Positions 44,742-53,857 are shown, numbered from the stretch's first letter. The stretch: DNA of 64,000 bases from Runella aurantiaca (GCF_003339505.1 NZ_QPIW01000026.1:1-64000); one strand, 5' to 3'. The notes: generated from the sequence alone by a model not told the origin. Made by a program: numbers and translations.

Positions 44742-47294
44742 ATGAGATTTGGGCAGTTCATAACGTTTATTGGAGTTTTTGCATTGGGGGGCAGCGTTGA
44801 AGCCCAGACGCAAGATACCACCTCTCTACAAAACCGTATTTTTCGGTTAGACGAAGTGGTTATTTCGGCTTCGCGTTTGCAAGAAAGTCTGTTGAAATCA
44901 CCAGTAAGTATTGAGAAAGTGACAATGCAGGATTTTCGTCGTTCGGCGCAGCCGTCGTTTTTTGATGCTCTCGAAAACATCAAAGGTGTTCACTTGATTG
45001 TGCCTAGTTTGGGGTTTAAAGTGCTTAATACCAGAGGCTTTGCCAATACCACAAATGTGCGTTTTGCCCAGCTCATTGACGGAATTGATAACCAGTCGCC
45101 GCACATTGGCGCGCCCGTCGGCAATGCGCTCGGACCGAGCGATTTGGATATTCTGAGCGTTGAAATTATTCCCGGAACAGCCTCTGCGCTGTATGGGATG
45201 AACGCCATCAACGGCTTGGCAAATTTCCAAACCAAAAATCCTTTTGAACATTTGGGGTTGAGTTTTCAGCAAAAATTAGGGGTAAATCACCTGAGTGATA
45301 AGGGGGTAACGGCCAAATTGTTCAACGAAAGTAATCTACGTTACGCCCACGCTTGGAACGACCGTTGGGCCTTTAAAATCAACGGGACGTTTACCAAGGG
45401 TTACGATTGGCAAGCCACCGACCGCACCGATATTTCCCCCAATATCAATGCCTCTGCCGGACTGAGAGACGTCGACAATCCCGCTTTCGACCCCGTGAGC
45501 GGCTACGGCAACGAGTCGGCCAATCGGCGCACGCTGACTTTGGCCAATCGCAACATTGTCGTGGCGCGTACGGGTTATAATGAATCAGATGTGGTTGATT
45601 ATCATTTTCAGAACCTAAAGGCCGATGCAGGTCTTCATTTCCGTCCTACGAAAGCCGTTGAACTGAGTTACACGTATCGGATTGCCTACCTCAATAATGT
45701 CTACCAACGCTCCAATCGCTTTCAGTTAGCCAACTATTTGTTGCAACAGCACGCCTTTCAACTGCGCGGTCGGGCGTTTCAGGTTCGGGCGTATGTTACG
45801 TCCGAAAATACTGGTAAGTCCTATAACCTTCGTTCCATGGCTGAGAATATTGACCGTGGGTATAAATCAGATAACCAATGGTTTACGGATTTTCAGGCCC
45901 GTTTCAGACAGGTAGAGGGTTCGGTTTCTTGGGCCGATGCCTTGCGTGAAGCCCGTACTTTTGCCGATGCGGGCCGACCGCAGCCCGGCACGGAAGCTTT
46001 TACGAATAGTTTAGCTCGTTTGCAGAATATTAACAATTGGGACGTAGGCGCGGCGTTGCGGGTCAAAGCCAAGTTGTACCATGCCGAAGGCCAATGGAAT
46101 CTGACGGAAGAATGGCTTGAAAAATGGCGAAAACAAACGGGAATTGAAATTTTGGCGGGTTTTGACCATCGTACTTATGCCATTGTTCCTGATGGTAATT
46201 ATTTCATTAATCCGGAAAGTAACAGCCGTCATCTGACTTATGCCAAAACAGGGGGATTTGTGCAGGCAACGAAAGTATTGTTTGGAGAAAAGCTCAAACT
46301 TGGCGCTACCCTTCGCGCTGATAAAGCCGATTACTTCGACCTGAAACTCAATCCGCGTTTTACGGCTGTTTACGCTTTCCATGAAAACCACCATTTTCGG
46401 GCATCCTACCAAAGCGGGTATCGTTTTCCGAGCATTTTTGAGGGTTTTTCCAACATCAACAGCGGTGGGGTAAAACGGGTGGGCGGCTTGCCGGTGATGT
46501 CGCAGGGGATTTTTGAGAACTCATATATACGCACGTCGATTGATGCATTTCAGGCGGCAGTAAATGCGGGCGTGAACAGATTGGGCGTAAGCAAGCGTGA
46601 CAGTTTGGTCAAAGCCAACCTCGGACTTCTGCAACGCAATGCGTATACCTACCTCCGTCCGGAGTTTATTCGTTCTTTGGAAATCGGCTACAAAGGCCTC
46701 TTTTTTCAGAAACATTTGTTTGTTGATGCAGACTTTTATTACAATCGCTACCAAGATTTTATGGCGCAGGTAGAAGCCAATATTCCGAATGTTTCTACGC
46801 CAGATTCGCTGGGCTATATCATGCTCGACCGGTCTAAACAGCAGCGTTATCGCCTCTGGACCAATTCCAAAACCATTGTTCATAATTACGGGGCGAGTCT
46901 TGGCGGTCGGTATCGGTTTAGGCAAGGGTGGTTTGTGGCGGTCAATGCTACTTACACCCAACTTGACCGCAAAGAAGCAAATGACGGCTTGGAAGATGGA
47001 TTTAATACCCCCAAATGGATGACCAATGTCTCCGTTAGTCACGCAAATCTGTTTAAAAATATCGGTTTTGGACTTAGCTACAAACACCAAAGTCAATTCT
47101 ATTATCAATCGTTTTTGGTCAACGGCAACGTGCCCGCCATCAACGTTTTTGACGGACAGATTACTTATTCATTGCCAAAACAAAAAGTGGATTTCAAACT
47201 CGGCGGCACCAATCTCCTCAACCGCTACTATTTCTCCATCCTCGGCGGCCCGCAAATCGGTGGTTTTTATTACGTGACGGTGACGTATCGGTAG
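44742..47294 (+). CDS. TonB-dependent outer membrane receptor
   Basis: An 850-residue outer membrane receptor with a signal peptide (about 1-22, ending VEAQ). The plug domain (about 30-150) has DEVVISASRLQESLLKSPVS, where a TonB-box-like VVISA is found, and IPGTASALYGMNAINGLANF. A 22-strand barrel with aromatic-rich strands and C-terminal GGFYYVTVTYR completes the length. It lacks the N-terminal carboxypeptidase-like domain and a SusD partner, so it is more like a siderophore, vitamin or peptide receptor than SusC. It lies behind an ABC exporter gene, with its own promoter and palindrome. Confidence 0.88.
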   Translation: MRFGQFITFIGVFALGGSVEAQTQDTTSLQNRIFRLDEVVISASRLQESLLKSPVSIEKVTMQDFRRSAQPSFFDALENIKGVHLIVPSLGFKVLNTRGFANTTNVRFAQLIDGIDNQSPHIGAPVGNALGPSDLDILSVEIIPGTASALYGMNAINGLANFQTKNPFEHLGLSFQQKLGVNHLSDKGVTAKLFNESNLRYAHAWNDRWAFKINGTFTKGYDWQATDRTDISPNINASAGLRDVDNPAFDPVSGYGNESANRRTLTLANRNIVVARTGYNESDVVDYHFQNLKADAGLHFRPTKAVELSYTYRIAYLNNVYQRSNRFQLANYLLQQHAFQLRGRAFQVRAYVTSENTGKSYNLRSMAENIDRGYKSDNQWFTDFQARFRQVEGSVSWADALREARTFADAGRPQPGTEAFTNSLARLQNINNWDVGAALRVKAKLYHAEGQWNLTEEWLEKWRKQTGIEILAGFDHRTYAIVPDGNYFINPESNSRHLTYAKTGGFVQATKVLFGEKLKLGATLRADKADYFDLKLNPRFTAVYAFHENHHFRASYQSGYRFPSIFEGFSNINSGGVKRVGGLPVMSQGIFENSYIRTSIDAFQAAVNAGVNRLGVSKRDSLVKANLGLLQRNAYTYLRPEFIRSLEIGYKGLFFQKHLFVDADFYYNRYQDFMAQVEANIPNVSTPDSLGYIMLDRSKQQRYRLWTNSKTIVHNYGASLGGRYRFRQGWFVAVNATYTQLDRKEANDGLEDGFNTPKWMTNVSVSHANLFKNIGFGLSYKHQSQFYYQSFLVNGNVPAINVFDGQITYSLPKQKVDFKLGGTNLLNRYYFSILGGPQIGGFYYVTVTYR

Positions 47295-47297
47295 GGA

Positions 47298-48215
47298 TTA
47301 GGGTCTCTGTTCTTCTTTTATCTGTAACACAAAGTCAACACTCACACCAAAATCTTCGGCAATTTCTTCGACTGTCAGTTTTCCACGACTGAGCGCCTTG
47401 ATAATACTTTCAGTGATTGCTTCCAGCCTCCCTTCTATTCTCCCTTTCATTTCACCTTCTAATCTCCCTTCCATTCTCCCCTTGGTCTCGCCTTCCATAA
47501 TGGCCGTGTCAATGACATTCTTTAAATCACGGTAATATTTGAGGCTTTGTTCATAGGCGTTCATTTCGTCGGGCGTGAACTTAGCAATTTCAGCAACGGC
47601 AAATAGTTGATCAAAAACTTTTTCCTGCAAAGCTTTTGGCTTACTGTCTAAATAGGGCAGGTGTTTGAGTACGTAGAGCCATTTGTCGTACGTGGTTTCC
47701 AGTTCCTCCTCTGTTTTGGTGAAATGGGGCATCTCTAAATACACGAAGGTCAATTTTTTGTAAAATACGCGCCCGTTTTGGTCTTTAAGTTTTACTTCAT
47801 GACGAACTTCTTTTTCATGAGCATCTTCAGAAAACACAAAATCTAACACGCCTACGGTATAAATTTCGGTCAATTGAAAATCCCACTCTCCGCGTTTGGC
47901 CTGTTCTTGAATCGGGAAAGAAGCGTAAAATACGCTGCGGTCTTTAAAATAGTTTTGTTTGGCCTTTTGCATCTCAACAATAAATCGTTCCCCGTTTTTA
48001 CCAATGCAATACAGGTCAAATATCGCTTTTCGATCAAGCTCCTTAGCGCCAAGGTGTTCGTTTCGAGTGTAGCTTAACTCCGTGATTCGATGCTGTTCAG
48101 GCAGTACTACCTGATTCAAAAAGTCAATTAACAACTCTTTGTTTGGCTCGCTGCCGAACAATTTTTTGAATCCAAAGTCGGTAAAAGGATTTATGTATTT
48201 TTCAGCAAAAGCCAT
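47298..48215 (-). CDS. Rpn-family PD-(D/E)XK nuclease/transposase
   Basis: I prefer the ATG at 48215 (305 residues, MAFAEKYINPFTDFGFKK), the usual Rpn start. The nuclease core shows FTDFGFKKLFG, the Asp in RKAIFDLYCIG and the EMQKAKQ (E-x-Q) stretch of the PD-(D/E)XK fold, followed by a QIYTVGVLDFVF-like part. Then come tandem G-(R/E)-x-E-G units (about residues 245-270) and a helix-turn-helix-like tail, TVEEIAEDFGVSVDFVLQIK. Rpn proteins promote RecA-independent recombination and behave like domesticated transposases. It ends 3 bases from the TonB receptor stop. The ORF at 419-601 matches its tail. Confidence 0.88.
   Translation of the reverse strand: MAFAEKYINPFTDFGFKKLFGSEPNKELLIDFLNQVVLPEQHRITELSYTRNEHLGAKELDRKAIFDLYCIGKNGERFIVEMQKAKQNYFKDRSVFYASFPIQEQAKRGEWDFQLTEIYTVGVLDFVFSEDAHEKEVRHEVKLKDQNGRVFYKKLTFVYLEMPHFTKTEEELETTYDKWLYVLKHLPYLDSKPKALQEKVFDQLFAVAEIAKFTPDEMNAYEQSLKYYRDLKNVIDTAIMEGETKGRMEGRLEGEMKGRIEGRLEAITESIIKALSRGKLTVEEIAEDFGVSVDFVLQIKEEQRP
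47426..47497 (-). repeat. 12-base imperfect tandem repeat in Rpn gene
   Basis: The minus strand encodes repeated G-R-(M/L/I)-E-G units, so the DNA holds about six imperfect copies of a 12-base unit such as (plus strand) ccttctattctc. Length changes by slippage would keep the frame. Confidence 0.6.
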
Positions 48216-48269
48216 AATTGCGTGTTTTGTGAACAAAAATACACCTTTAAAGGCGTTATCTCAAAAGCT

Positions 48270-49439
48270 TTACAAAACCCCAATCTTCCGAAATTTTTTG
48301 ATTCGGTGGAACGTCAGGTAATTGGCATCGTGGTTGTTGTGGGCGCCGCCTTGGCCGTCGTCGAAGGCAGTGCGGGAAAGGAAGATGATGTCTTTGCCTT
48401 CAAAAAGCCAATCTACGTACTGAAAGCCGTGTTTGATGATTTCGGGATGTTGCAAAAGAAGGGTGCGTAAGTCCCAATTACGCAAATCTTCGGAACTGAA
48501 AAGCGCTTGGGTGTTGCGAATACTCGCGGGGTTTTTGCCCGGATTTGCGGCTTTGATTTCCTGCGGAATATAATTGGCAACGGTCCAGTATAGTTTGGAT
48601 TTGGGGTCGTACCGAATGCTGAATTTTTTGCTGCCGCCCGGGAATTTGACAAAGTCTGTATTAGAATCAAAGGTGGCTGTTTTGCCGTCGGCGCTGATTT
48701 TGATGAAGGCGGCCTTTTCTTCCAATGTCGATTTGTCATCCACCCGCAACACATCCCACAATTGCCCTGTGGGGTCTACGACGGCGTTTCCTTCAATCCA
48801 AGCGCCAAAATTTCCGTTAAGCAAGGTCGAATCATAACGTAATACATTGCTGCTCGTCCAGTTGGCAGCCTTCATGGGGTCGGCCCCCAAGGGAATGGAC
48901 ATCATGAAAGCACCGTAGCGTTTTCCCCATTTTTTGATCGAGCCCATCGCATCTTCCATGGCGCGCCAGAGGCGGCCGTTGTGTTCAATCAGGGGCATGG
49001 GTGCACAGTGGTATTCGCCCGCTAAAAGTAGGCCGTTTTCACCGTCGGTTGGCTCACTCCAAGTCACGCCGCCATCGGTAGATTTCCGGATGATGGTGTT
49101 GCCGTGGTGTTTGCTTGTGCCCATGAAATACAGCCCTTTTTCATGCACAAAGAGTTTTGACCAAAATTGACCGTTGATTTCAGAAATCTGCGTCCATGTT
49201 TTGCCTTTGTCATTGGAGCGATAAATTCGGGAGTTTGGGCGTTCAAACTCATTGGATTTCGGGCCAAACAAATCGTGCGATGCCAGATAATCGCCGTTGG
49301 ATAAAATACAAATACTCGGTGAGCCGATGTACAAACCCGAGGCCGCCGGACTGTACGCAACCACCGAGCCGGGAACCTGTGCCGTAGCAAAAATCCCTGA
49401 AATCAGGAAAATCAAAATTAGAAAACAGTGCTTTTTCAT
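48270..49439 (-). CDS. Secreted sialidase-like BNR protein
   Basis: A 389-residue protein with a signal peptide (MKKHCFLILIFLISGIFATA). Asp-boxes SNDKGKTW and STDGGVTW show a sialidase-like propeller, but only two canonical ones are seen, fewer than in 1809-2993. Other conserved pieces are GSPSICILSNGDYLASHD and GAHNNHDANYLTFHRIKKF at the end. Substrate unknown. It is followed by the Rpn gene after 54 bases on the same strand. The neighbour upstream is a periplasmic cytochrome gene in a separate unit. Confidence 0.82.
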   Translation of the reverse strand: MKKHCFLILIFLISGIFATAQVPGSVVAYSPAASGLYIGSPSICILSNGDYLASHDLFGPKSNEFERPNSRIYRSNDKGKTWTQISEINGQFWSKLFVHEKGLYFMGTSKHHGNTIIRKSTDGGVTWSEPTDGENGLLLAGEYHCAPMPLIEHNGRLWRAMEDAMGSIKKWGKRYGAFMMSIPLGADPMKAANWTSSNVLRYDSTLLNGNFGAWIEGNAVVDPTGQLWDVLRVDDKSTLEEKAAFIKISADGKTATFDSNTDFVKFPGGSKKFSIRYDPKSKLYWTVANYIPQEIKAANPGKNPASIRNTQALFSSEDLRNWDLRTLLLQHPEIIKHGFQYVDWLFEGKDIIFLSRTAFDDGQGGAHNNHDANYLTFHRIKKFRKIGVL

Positions 49440-49637
49440 TGTTGGTTGGAGTGGTTTAAGTACTTTGTAAGTATTCCAACAGTTTAAAATTAGATAACGC
49501 GCCTAAAATTGAGCTCAAAGCCCCAAAATATCTTGTTTTATACGTACACATTTCCTATATCGACCAAACGGCAGCAATAACTAAAAAAAAACAGATAACA
49601 CCTCTCAAATGCTATCCGTTGTGCAATGGCGACAGGG
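49440..49637. other. Spacer, no gene seen
   Basis: A 198-base AT-rich spacer between the sialidase-like gene and the cytochrome gene. No hairpin with a T-run or ORF could be found by eye. Confidence 0.4.
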
Positions 49638-50048
49638 TTACTTTTTCGGTTTTACTTCCTCAACCATCTTCGCCGTTACGAGTTTCTTGTTGGAGGTATT
49701 GCCCCATGAATTTTGAATGTAATTCATCACATCCGCTATTTCTTCATTGTCTAATCCCGGATTGGGCATCATTCCTTCGTAGGCAACGCCGTTGACGGTA
49801 ATTTTTTCCGACAGACCGAATTTAATGGCAGCAATGGCTTTTTCGGGGGTTTTGACCAAATAATCGGCTTTGGCAAGTGGTGGGAAAGCTCCCGCAACGC
49901 CCTCTCCTGCGCCCATGTGGCACGTAATGCAGTTTTCAGCGTAAATCACTTTTCCCCGCTCCATGCTTTTGGTAAGTGCATCGTCTTGGTGGGGGAGGCT
50001 GGCAGAACAAAAAAAGATGCCTGAACAAAAAATGACTAACAGTTTCAT
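49638..50048 (-). CDS. Periplasmic c-type cytochrome
   Basis: I prefer the ATG at 50048 (136 residues), giving a signal peptide (MKLLVIFCSGIFFCSAS). One heme-binding site, CITCH, at residues 40-44, is followed by a Met ligand candidate in GMMPNPGLDN. The protein is class I cytochrome-like. It lies 112 bases after the PQQ sugar dehydrogenase gene on the same strand and probably accepts its electrons in the periplasm and passes them to the respiratory chain. Confidence 0.87.
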   Translation of the reverse strand: MKLLVIFCSGIFFCSASLPHQDDALTKSMERGKVIYAENCITCHMGAGEGVAGAFPPLAKADYLVKTPEKAIAAIKFGLSEKITVNGVAYEGMMPNPGLDNEEIADVMNYIQNSWGNTSNKKLVTAKMVEEVKPKK

Positions 50049-50159
50049 GCGAAAAAGTGGTAAGTATGGATAATTCATCAAACACAATTTGAGCAGCTAT
50101 GGGATTAACATAACTGCTCAAATCATTATTTATAAGTAAGTGATGCTAATAAAAACGAT

Positions 50160-51341
50160 TTACGCTTTGGGGCTGATTCTGACGATTTTGCCTGAGTTTT
50201 CGAGCACCACGTAGATATTGCCGTCGGGTCCTTGACGTACGTCACGTACGCGTCCGAGTTTTTCGAACATTATTTCGCGGCTTACCACTTTGTTGCCTTT
50301 TACCACGAGGTGTTGGAGGTACGCAAATTTAAGTGAGCCAACAATCAGGTCGCCTTTCCATTCTTTGAATTTATCGCTCGTGATAAACGTCATTCCGCAC
50401 GGCGCAATCGAAGGCTTCCAGTACGTAACGGGTTGCTCCATACCCACTTTGGCGGTGTCTTTGGAGATAATGCTGTTGTCGTAGTCAATCCCGAACGTAA
50501 TCACGGGCCAGCCGTAGTTTTTGCCACGCTCTACGATATTCAGCTCATCACCTCCCTGCGGACCGTGTTCGTGCTCCCAAATAACGCCCGTGGTGGGGTG
50601 AATCGTCATTCCTTGGGGATTGCGGTGGCCATAGGTCCAGATTTCAGGACGCGCACCGGCGGTTTTTACGAATGGATTATCGGTAGGGATTTTTCCGTCT
50701 TCGTGCAGGCGGACCACTTTCCCTTGGTCTTTGCTCAGATTTTGTGAATTTTCTTTTTGTCCGCGTTCGCCGAGCGACAAAAATACATAGCCTTTTTTGT
50801 CAAATACAATGCGGCCACCGAAGTGTACATTGGCTCTGACGTTGGGGATGGCTTTAAACAAGTACTGAATATCGGTTAGGGCGTGGTCTTTCAGTTTGGC
50901 ACGCAGCAGGGCGGTATTTGCGCCGCCGTCGTCGCCTTCTTCACCCGCCGCTTTGGGCGATGAATAACTGATATAAATCCAGCCGTTTGAAGCATAATCG
51001 GGATGCAAAGCTACGTCGAGCAAGCCGCCTTGTCCTTTGTAAAGAATGGCTGGCAATCCAGTAATTTCTTGCGGGTCCAAAACGCCATTTTTTACCAGAC
51101 GCAATTTGCCGACGCGCTCGGTCACTAGCAAGTCCCCGTTGGGTAGAAAAGCAGTTGCCCAGGGCATGGTCAACCCTCTGGCAACGGTATCTACTTTCAA
51201 GTTGGCTTCGGTTATTTTTTGTACAGAATTTGTACCCTCCGTGATACCGCTATTGCTCATCAACGCAACGGAAGCGGTTAGAATCAAGCCTGTCAACGCA
51301 ACGGGAAGGCTCTTTTTGAGTAAGGTTTTGTTGTTCTTCAT
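50160..51341 (-). CDS. PQQ-dependent sugar dehydrogenase
   Basis: A 393-residue exported protein with an N-terminal membrane-like segment (signal peptide or anchor). The soluble aldose dehydrogenase propeller is clear: TMPWATAFLPNGDLLVTERV, GGLLDVALHPDYASNGWIYI, and YGHRNPQGMTIHPTTGVIWEHEHG with GGDELN, which in this family bind PQQ and calcium. It oxidises aldoses to lactones in the periplasm. The cytochrome gene follows in the same operon. A bigger relative with PKD domain lies at 9502-12186. Confidence 0.9.
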   Translation of the reverse strand: MKNNKTLLKKSLPVALTGLILTASVALMSNSGITEGTNSVQKITEANLKVDTVARGLTMPWATAFLPNGDLLVTERVGKLRLVKNGVLDPQEITGLPAILYKGQGGLLDVALHPDYASNGWIYISYSSPKAAGEEGDDGGANTALLRAKLKDHALTDIQYLFKAIPNVRANVHFGGRIVFDKKGYVFLSLGERGQKENSQNLSKDQGKVVRLHEDGKIPTDNPFVKTAGARPEIWTYGHRNPQGMTIHPTTGVIWEHEHGPQGGDELNIVERGKNYGWPVITFGIDYDNSIISKDTAKVGMEQPVTYWKPSIAPCGMTFITSDKFKEWKGDLIVGSLKFAYLQHLVVKGNKVVSREIMFEKLGRVRDVRQGPDGNIYVVLENSGKIVRISPKA

Positions 51342-51419
51342 AAAATGAAAATGAATAAAAAAACGATAGGTTGAAATGTTAAAAATAGAATAGGGCCGTG
51401 GATTCTCCTTCCTCCTTTG

Positions 51420-52433
51420 TTATGGAACCAATTCGAGTTGGTTTAAATGCCCAGTGATAAAATTAATTTCTTCATTACTCAAATGGATGTCCATGGCGGC
51501 GGCATTTTCGAGCGCTTGTTTGGCGTCGCGCGCCCCGACCAACGCAATGGTAATGCCCGGCTGCTCGACGGTCCAACGCAGCACCAATTGGCCAATCGTT
51601 GCTTTTTTATCATCGGCCAAAGGTTTGATTTTATCCAAAAATGCATCCACCCGTTTGAGATTCTCATCTTTGTAAAAAAACAGCTTTGCTCGGTGGTCGT
51701 CGGCCGCAAATTGGTGGCCGGGTTTCATTTTTCCGGTCAATAATCCACGTTCCAACGGGCTGTAGGCCAAGATGGCTTTTCCGTGCTCGATGCAATACGG
51801 AACCGTTTGCTTTTCAATGTCTCTTTTCACCATGCTGTAAGGCACTTGGTTGGAAGCAAGAGGGATGAACTTTTCGGCTTCGCGCATTTGGTCGGCGTTG
51901 TAATTGCAAACACCCGCGTAGCGCACTTTTCCTTGCGCTATTAACCGCGAAACGGCCTCCATGGTTTCACCGATGGGCGTTGTGGTGTCTGGCCAGTGAA
52001 TTTGATACAGGTCAATATAATCGGTGCCCAGGCGTCGCAGGCTGTCTTCACATTCTTTGACAATGCTCTCTTTGCCCGCGTACCGGTAAATATCAATGGC
52101 TTGACCGTCGTTTTTTTTGCTGTGCATGGCAAAATCTCCCTTCGCCAAGTCCCAGCGCATGCCAAATTTTGTGAGGATTTGAACTTTGTCGCGCGGAATA
52201 CCCTTGATGGCCTCGCCCACGATTTCTTCGCTGAGTCCTTGCCCATAAATTGGGGCGGTGTCAATGGAAGTTACGCCCACGTCATAAGACGCTCTGATGG
52301 CCTTTACGGCTTCATTTCGCTCGGTTCCGCCCCACATCCATCCTCCAGCGGCCCAAGCGCCAAAGGTAATCACGGATACATCAAGGCTAGCTTGATTTGG
52401 TTTGTCTGAAATGCCAATTTTGCGGTAGTTCAT
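51420..52433 (-). CDS. Aldo/keto reductase
   Basis: A 337-residue NADPH-dependent reductase. The catalytic tetrad is readable: Asp in SIDTAPIYGQG, Tyr in the same stretch, Lys in ILTKFG, and His in QIHWPD. The cofactor-binding end (GQLVLRWTVEQPGITIALVG) is complete. Full length for the family. It reduces carbonyls of sugars or aldehydes in the cytoplasm. It is divergent from an HxlR-type regulator gene, a frequent pairing that implies control by that regulator. Confidence 0.92.
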   Translation of the reverse strand: MNYRKIGISDKPNQASLDVSVITFGAWAAGGWMWGGTERNEAVKAIRASYDVGVTSIDTAPIYGQGLSEEIVGEAIKGIPRDKVQILTKFGMRWDLAKGDFAMHSKKNDGQAIDIYRYAGKESIVKECEDSLRRLGTDYIDLYQIHWPDTTTPIGETMEAVSRLIAQGKVRYAGVCNYNADQMREAEKFIPLASNQVPYSMVKRDIEKQTVPYCIEHGKAILAYSPLERGLLTGKMKPGHQFAADDHRAKLFFYKDENLKRVDAFLDKIKPLADDKKATIGQLVLRWTVEQPGITIALVGARDAKQALENAAAMDIHLSNEEINFITGHLNQLELVP

Positions 52434-52506
52434 AGAAATAGTATTAACAACAAAACACGTATACAGGTAGGTTGCCGTTTTTATTTACGGTTTTCGATAA
52501 AAATCA

Positions 52507-52562
52507 GTTCACAAATGAACGTTTAAATCTAACTTTGAACAATAGTTTAGGTAATATTGAAC
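52507..52562. promoter_or_regulatory. Candidate HxlR operator and promoter
   Basis: A palindrome GTTCA-N4-TGAAC (52507-52520) is followed by two more TGAAC half-sites at 52536-52540 and 52558-52562, spaced 20 and 22 bases, near two helical turns. TAACTTTG at 52530-52537 fits the -7 consensus for the HxlR gene. Likely autoregulation and control of the divergent reductase. Confidence 0.45.
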
Positions 52563-52582
52563 AACTCCTTAAAAAGTTAGTG

Positions 52583-52945
52583 ATGGCGATGAGAAAGTTA
52601 AGCTCTACCAATTATTATAATCAGACGTTTTTGGAAGATAAATGTGCGCTCAATGAGCTGATTCATCTTCTGAGCAAACGATGGCTAACGGAGGTTATGT
52701 TTAGCATTGAAGAAGGCAACAGCCGATTTTCAAGCCTGAAAGAGGACTTAAAGCACATCAGCGACAATATTTTGGCTGACCGCCTCAAGCTTCTTGAACA
52801 ATATAAACTCATTGTTAGAAACAATCATTTGGGCGAAGTTCCCGCCCGGGTAGAATATTCTTTGACCGAAACGGGCGAAAAACTGAGCGAGTTGCTGGGC
52901 GGTTTGTGCAGTTTTGCTGAGAATGAAATGGAATTTCCTTCGTAA
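52583..52945 (+). CDS. HxlR-family transcriptional regulator
   Basis: I prefer the ATG at 52583 (120 residues), close to the family length; the longer frame from 52472 adds 37 residues of unlikely sequence and would cover the promoter. The winged helix shows LLSKRWLTEVMFSI, RFSSLKEDLKHISDNILADR and VEYSLTETGEKL, all standard in HxlR regulators. Cys12-like Cys (DKCALNEL) is typical for members that sense aldehydes or redox change. It is divergent from the aldo/keto reductase gene and probably regulates it. Confidence 0.87.
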   Translation: MAMRKLSSTNYYNQTFLEDKCALNELIHLLSKRWLTEVMFSIEEGNSRFSSLKEDLKHISDNILADRLKLLEQYKLIVRNNHLGEVPARVEYSLTETGEKLSELLGGLCSFAENEMEFPS

Positions 52946-53045
52946 ATTATGAGTTAAGCGTTAGACTTTAAAATGTGGATTTACTGAAAAACTAGCCGTT
53001 ACTTTGGCCCTAATTACAACGTAACCCCCAAAAATCATTTTCAGT

Positions 53046-53837
53046 ATGTCTAAGTTATTTATGCCATTGTTGTTGGCAGTGTGTTTTCTGAGTTTTGGTG
53101 TTTCGGCAACCGCCGCAAAACGCGATTTTTACCAAATTAAAATTTATCACCTCAAAACGGAAGAGCAGGAGAAAAAAGTGGATGCGTTTTTAAAAGACGC
53201 GTACCTGCCCGCCTTGCATCGAATCGGTATCAGTAAAGTGGGGGTTTTTAAACCCATCATCAACCCCGAAACGGCCAAGCCGACCGACGAAAAGCTTATC
53301 TACGTTTTTATTCCTTTCCGCTCACGCGATGAATTTTTTAAGTTGGAACAAAGACTGGCGAAAGATAAGGCGTATTGGAACGACGGCAAAGCCTACCACG
53401 ACGCGGTATTCAGCGAGCCGCCGTATGATAGAATTGAATCAATTTTATTGAATGCGTTTGATAAAAGCCTGCAATTTACCATGCCCCAACTCACTTCTGC
53501 CCCCAAAGAAAGGGTCTATGAATTAAGAAGTTATGAAGGCCACACCGAAAAAATATCTAAGAATAAAATAAAGATGTTTAACGACGGCGACGAAATTGGT
53601 CTCTTCAAGCGTCTTGGCTTTAACGCGGTGTTTTATGCCGAAGTCGTATCGGGCAGTCGGATGCCCAATCTGATGTATCTCACCACTTTTGAAAACCGTG
53701 CTTCCCGCGATGAGCATTGGAAAGCATTCAGCGCCGATGCCTACTGGAAAAAACTTGCGGCGATGCCCGAATACCAAAAGAATGTTTCTAAGAATGACAC
53801 CCGATTCTTTTATCCAACCGACTATTCTGATATTTAA
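53046..53837 (+). CDS. Secreted NIPSNAP-family protein
   Basis: A 263-residue protein with a signal peptide (about 1-23). Two NIPSNAP domains of the ferredoxin-like (dimeric alpha/beta barrel) type are arranged in tandem: the first about 28-135 (YQIKIYHLKTEEQEKKVDAF), the second about 160-260 (VYELRSYEGHTEKISKNKIK). The role is unknown; in Bacteroidota such exported proteins are common near sugar dehydrogenases. It lies 100 bases after the HxlR gene and convergent with the CoA-transferase across a strong terminator. Confidence 0.85.
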   Translation: MSKLFMPLLLAVCFLSFGVSATAAKRDFYQIKIYHLKTEEQEKKVDAFLKDAYLPALHRIGISKVGVFKPIINPETAKPTDEKLIYVFIPFRSRDEFFKLEQRLAKDKAYWNDGKAYHDAVFSEPPYDRIESILLNAFDKSLQFTMPQLTSAPKERVYELRSYEGHTEKISKNKIKMFNDGDEIGLFKRLGFNAVFYAEVVSGSRMPNLMYLTTFENRASRDEHWKAFSADAYWKKLAAMPEYQKNVSKNDTRFFYPTDYSDI

Positions 53838-53857
53838 CAACATTTCTTTTCTACATC

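Noticed and set aside
46521-47108. 195-codon ORF on the minus strand
   Set aside because: Antisense shadow of the TonB receptor gene.
44742-47294. SusC-type PUL receptor
   Set aside because: No SusD gene beside it, no CarboxypepD_reg domain at the N-terminus, no glycosidase in the same unit.
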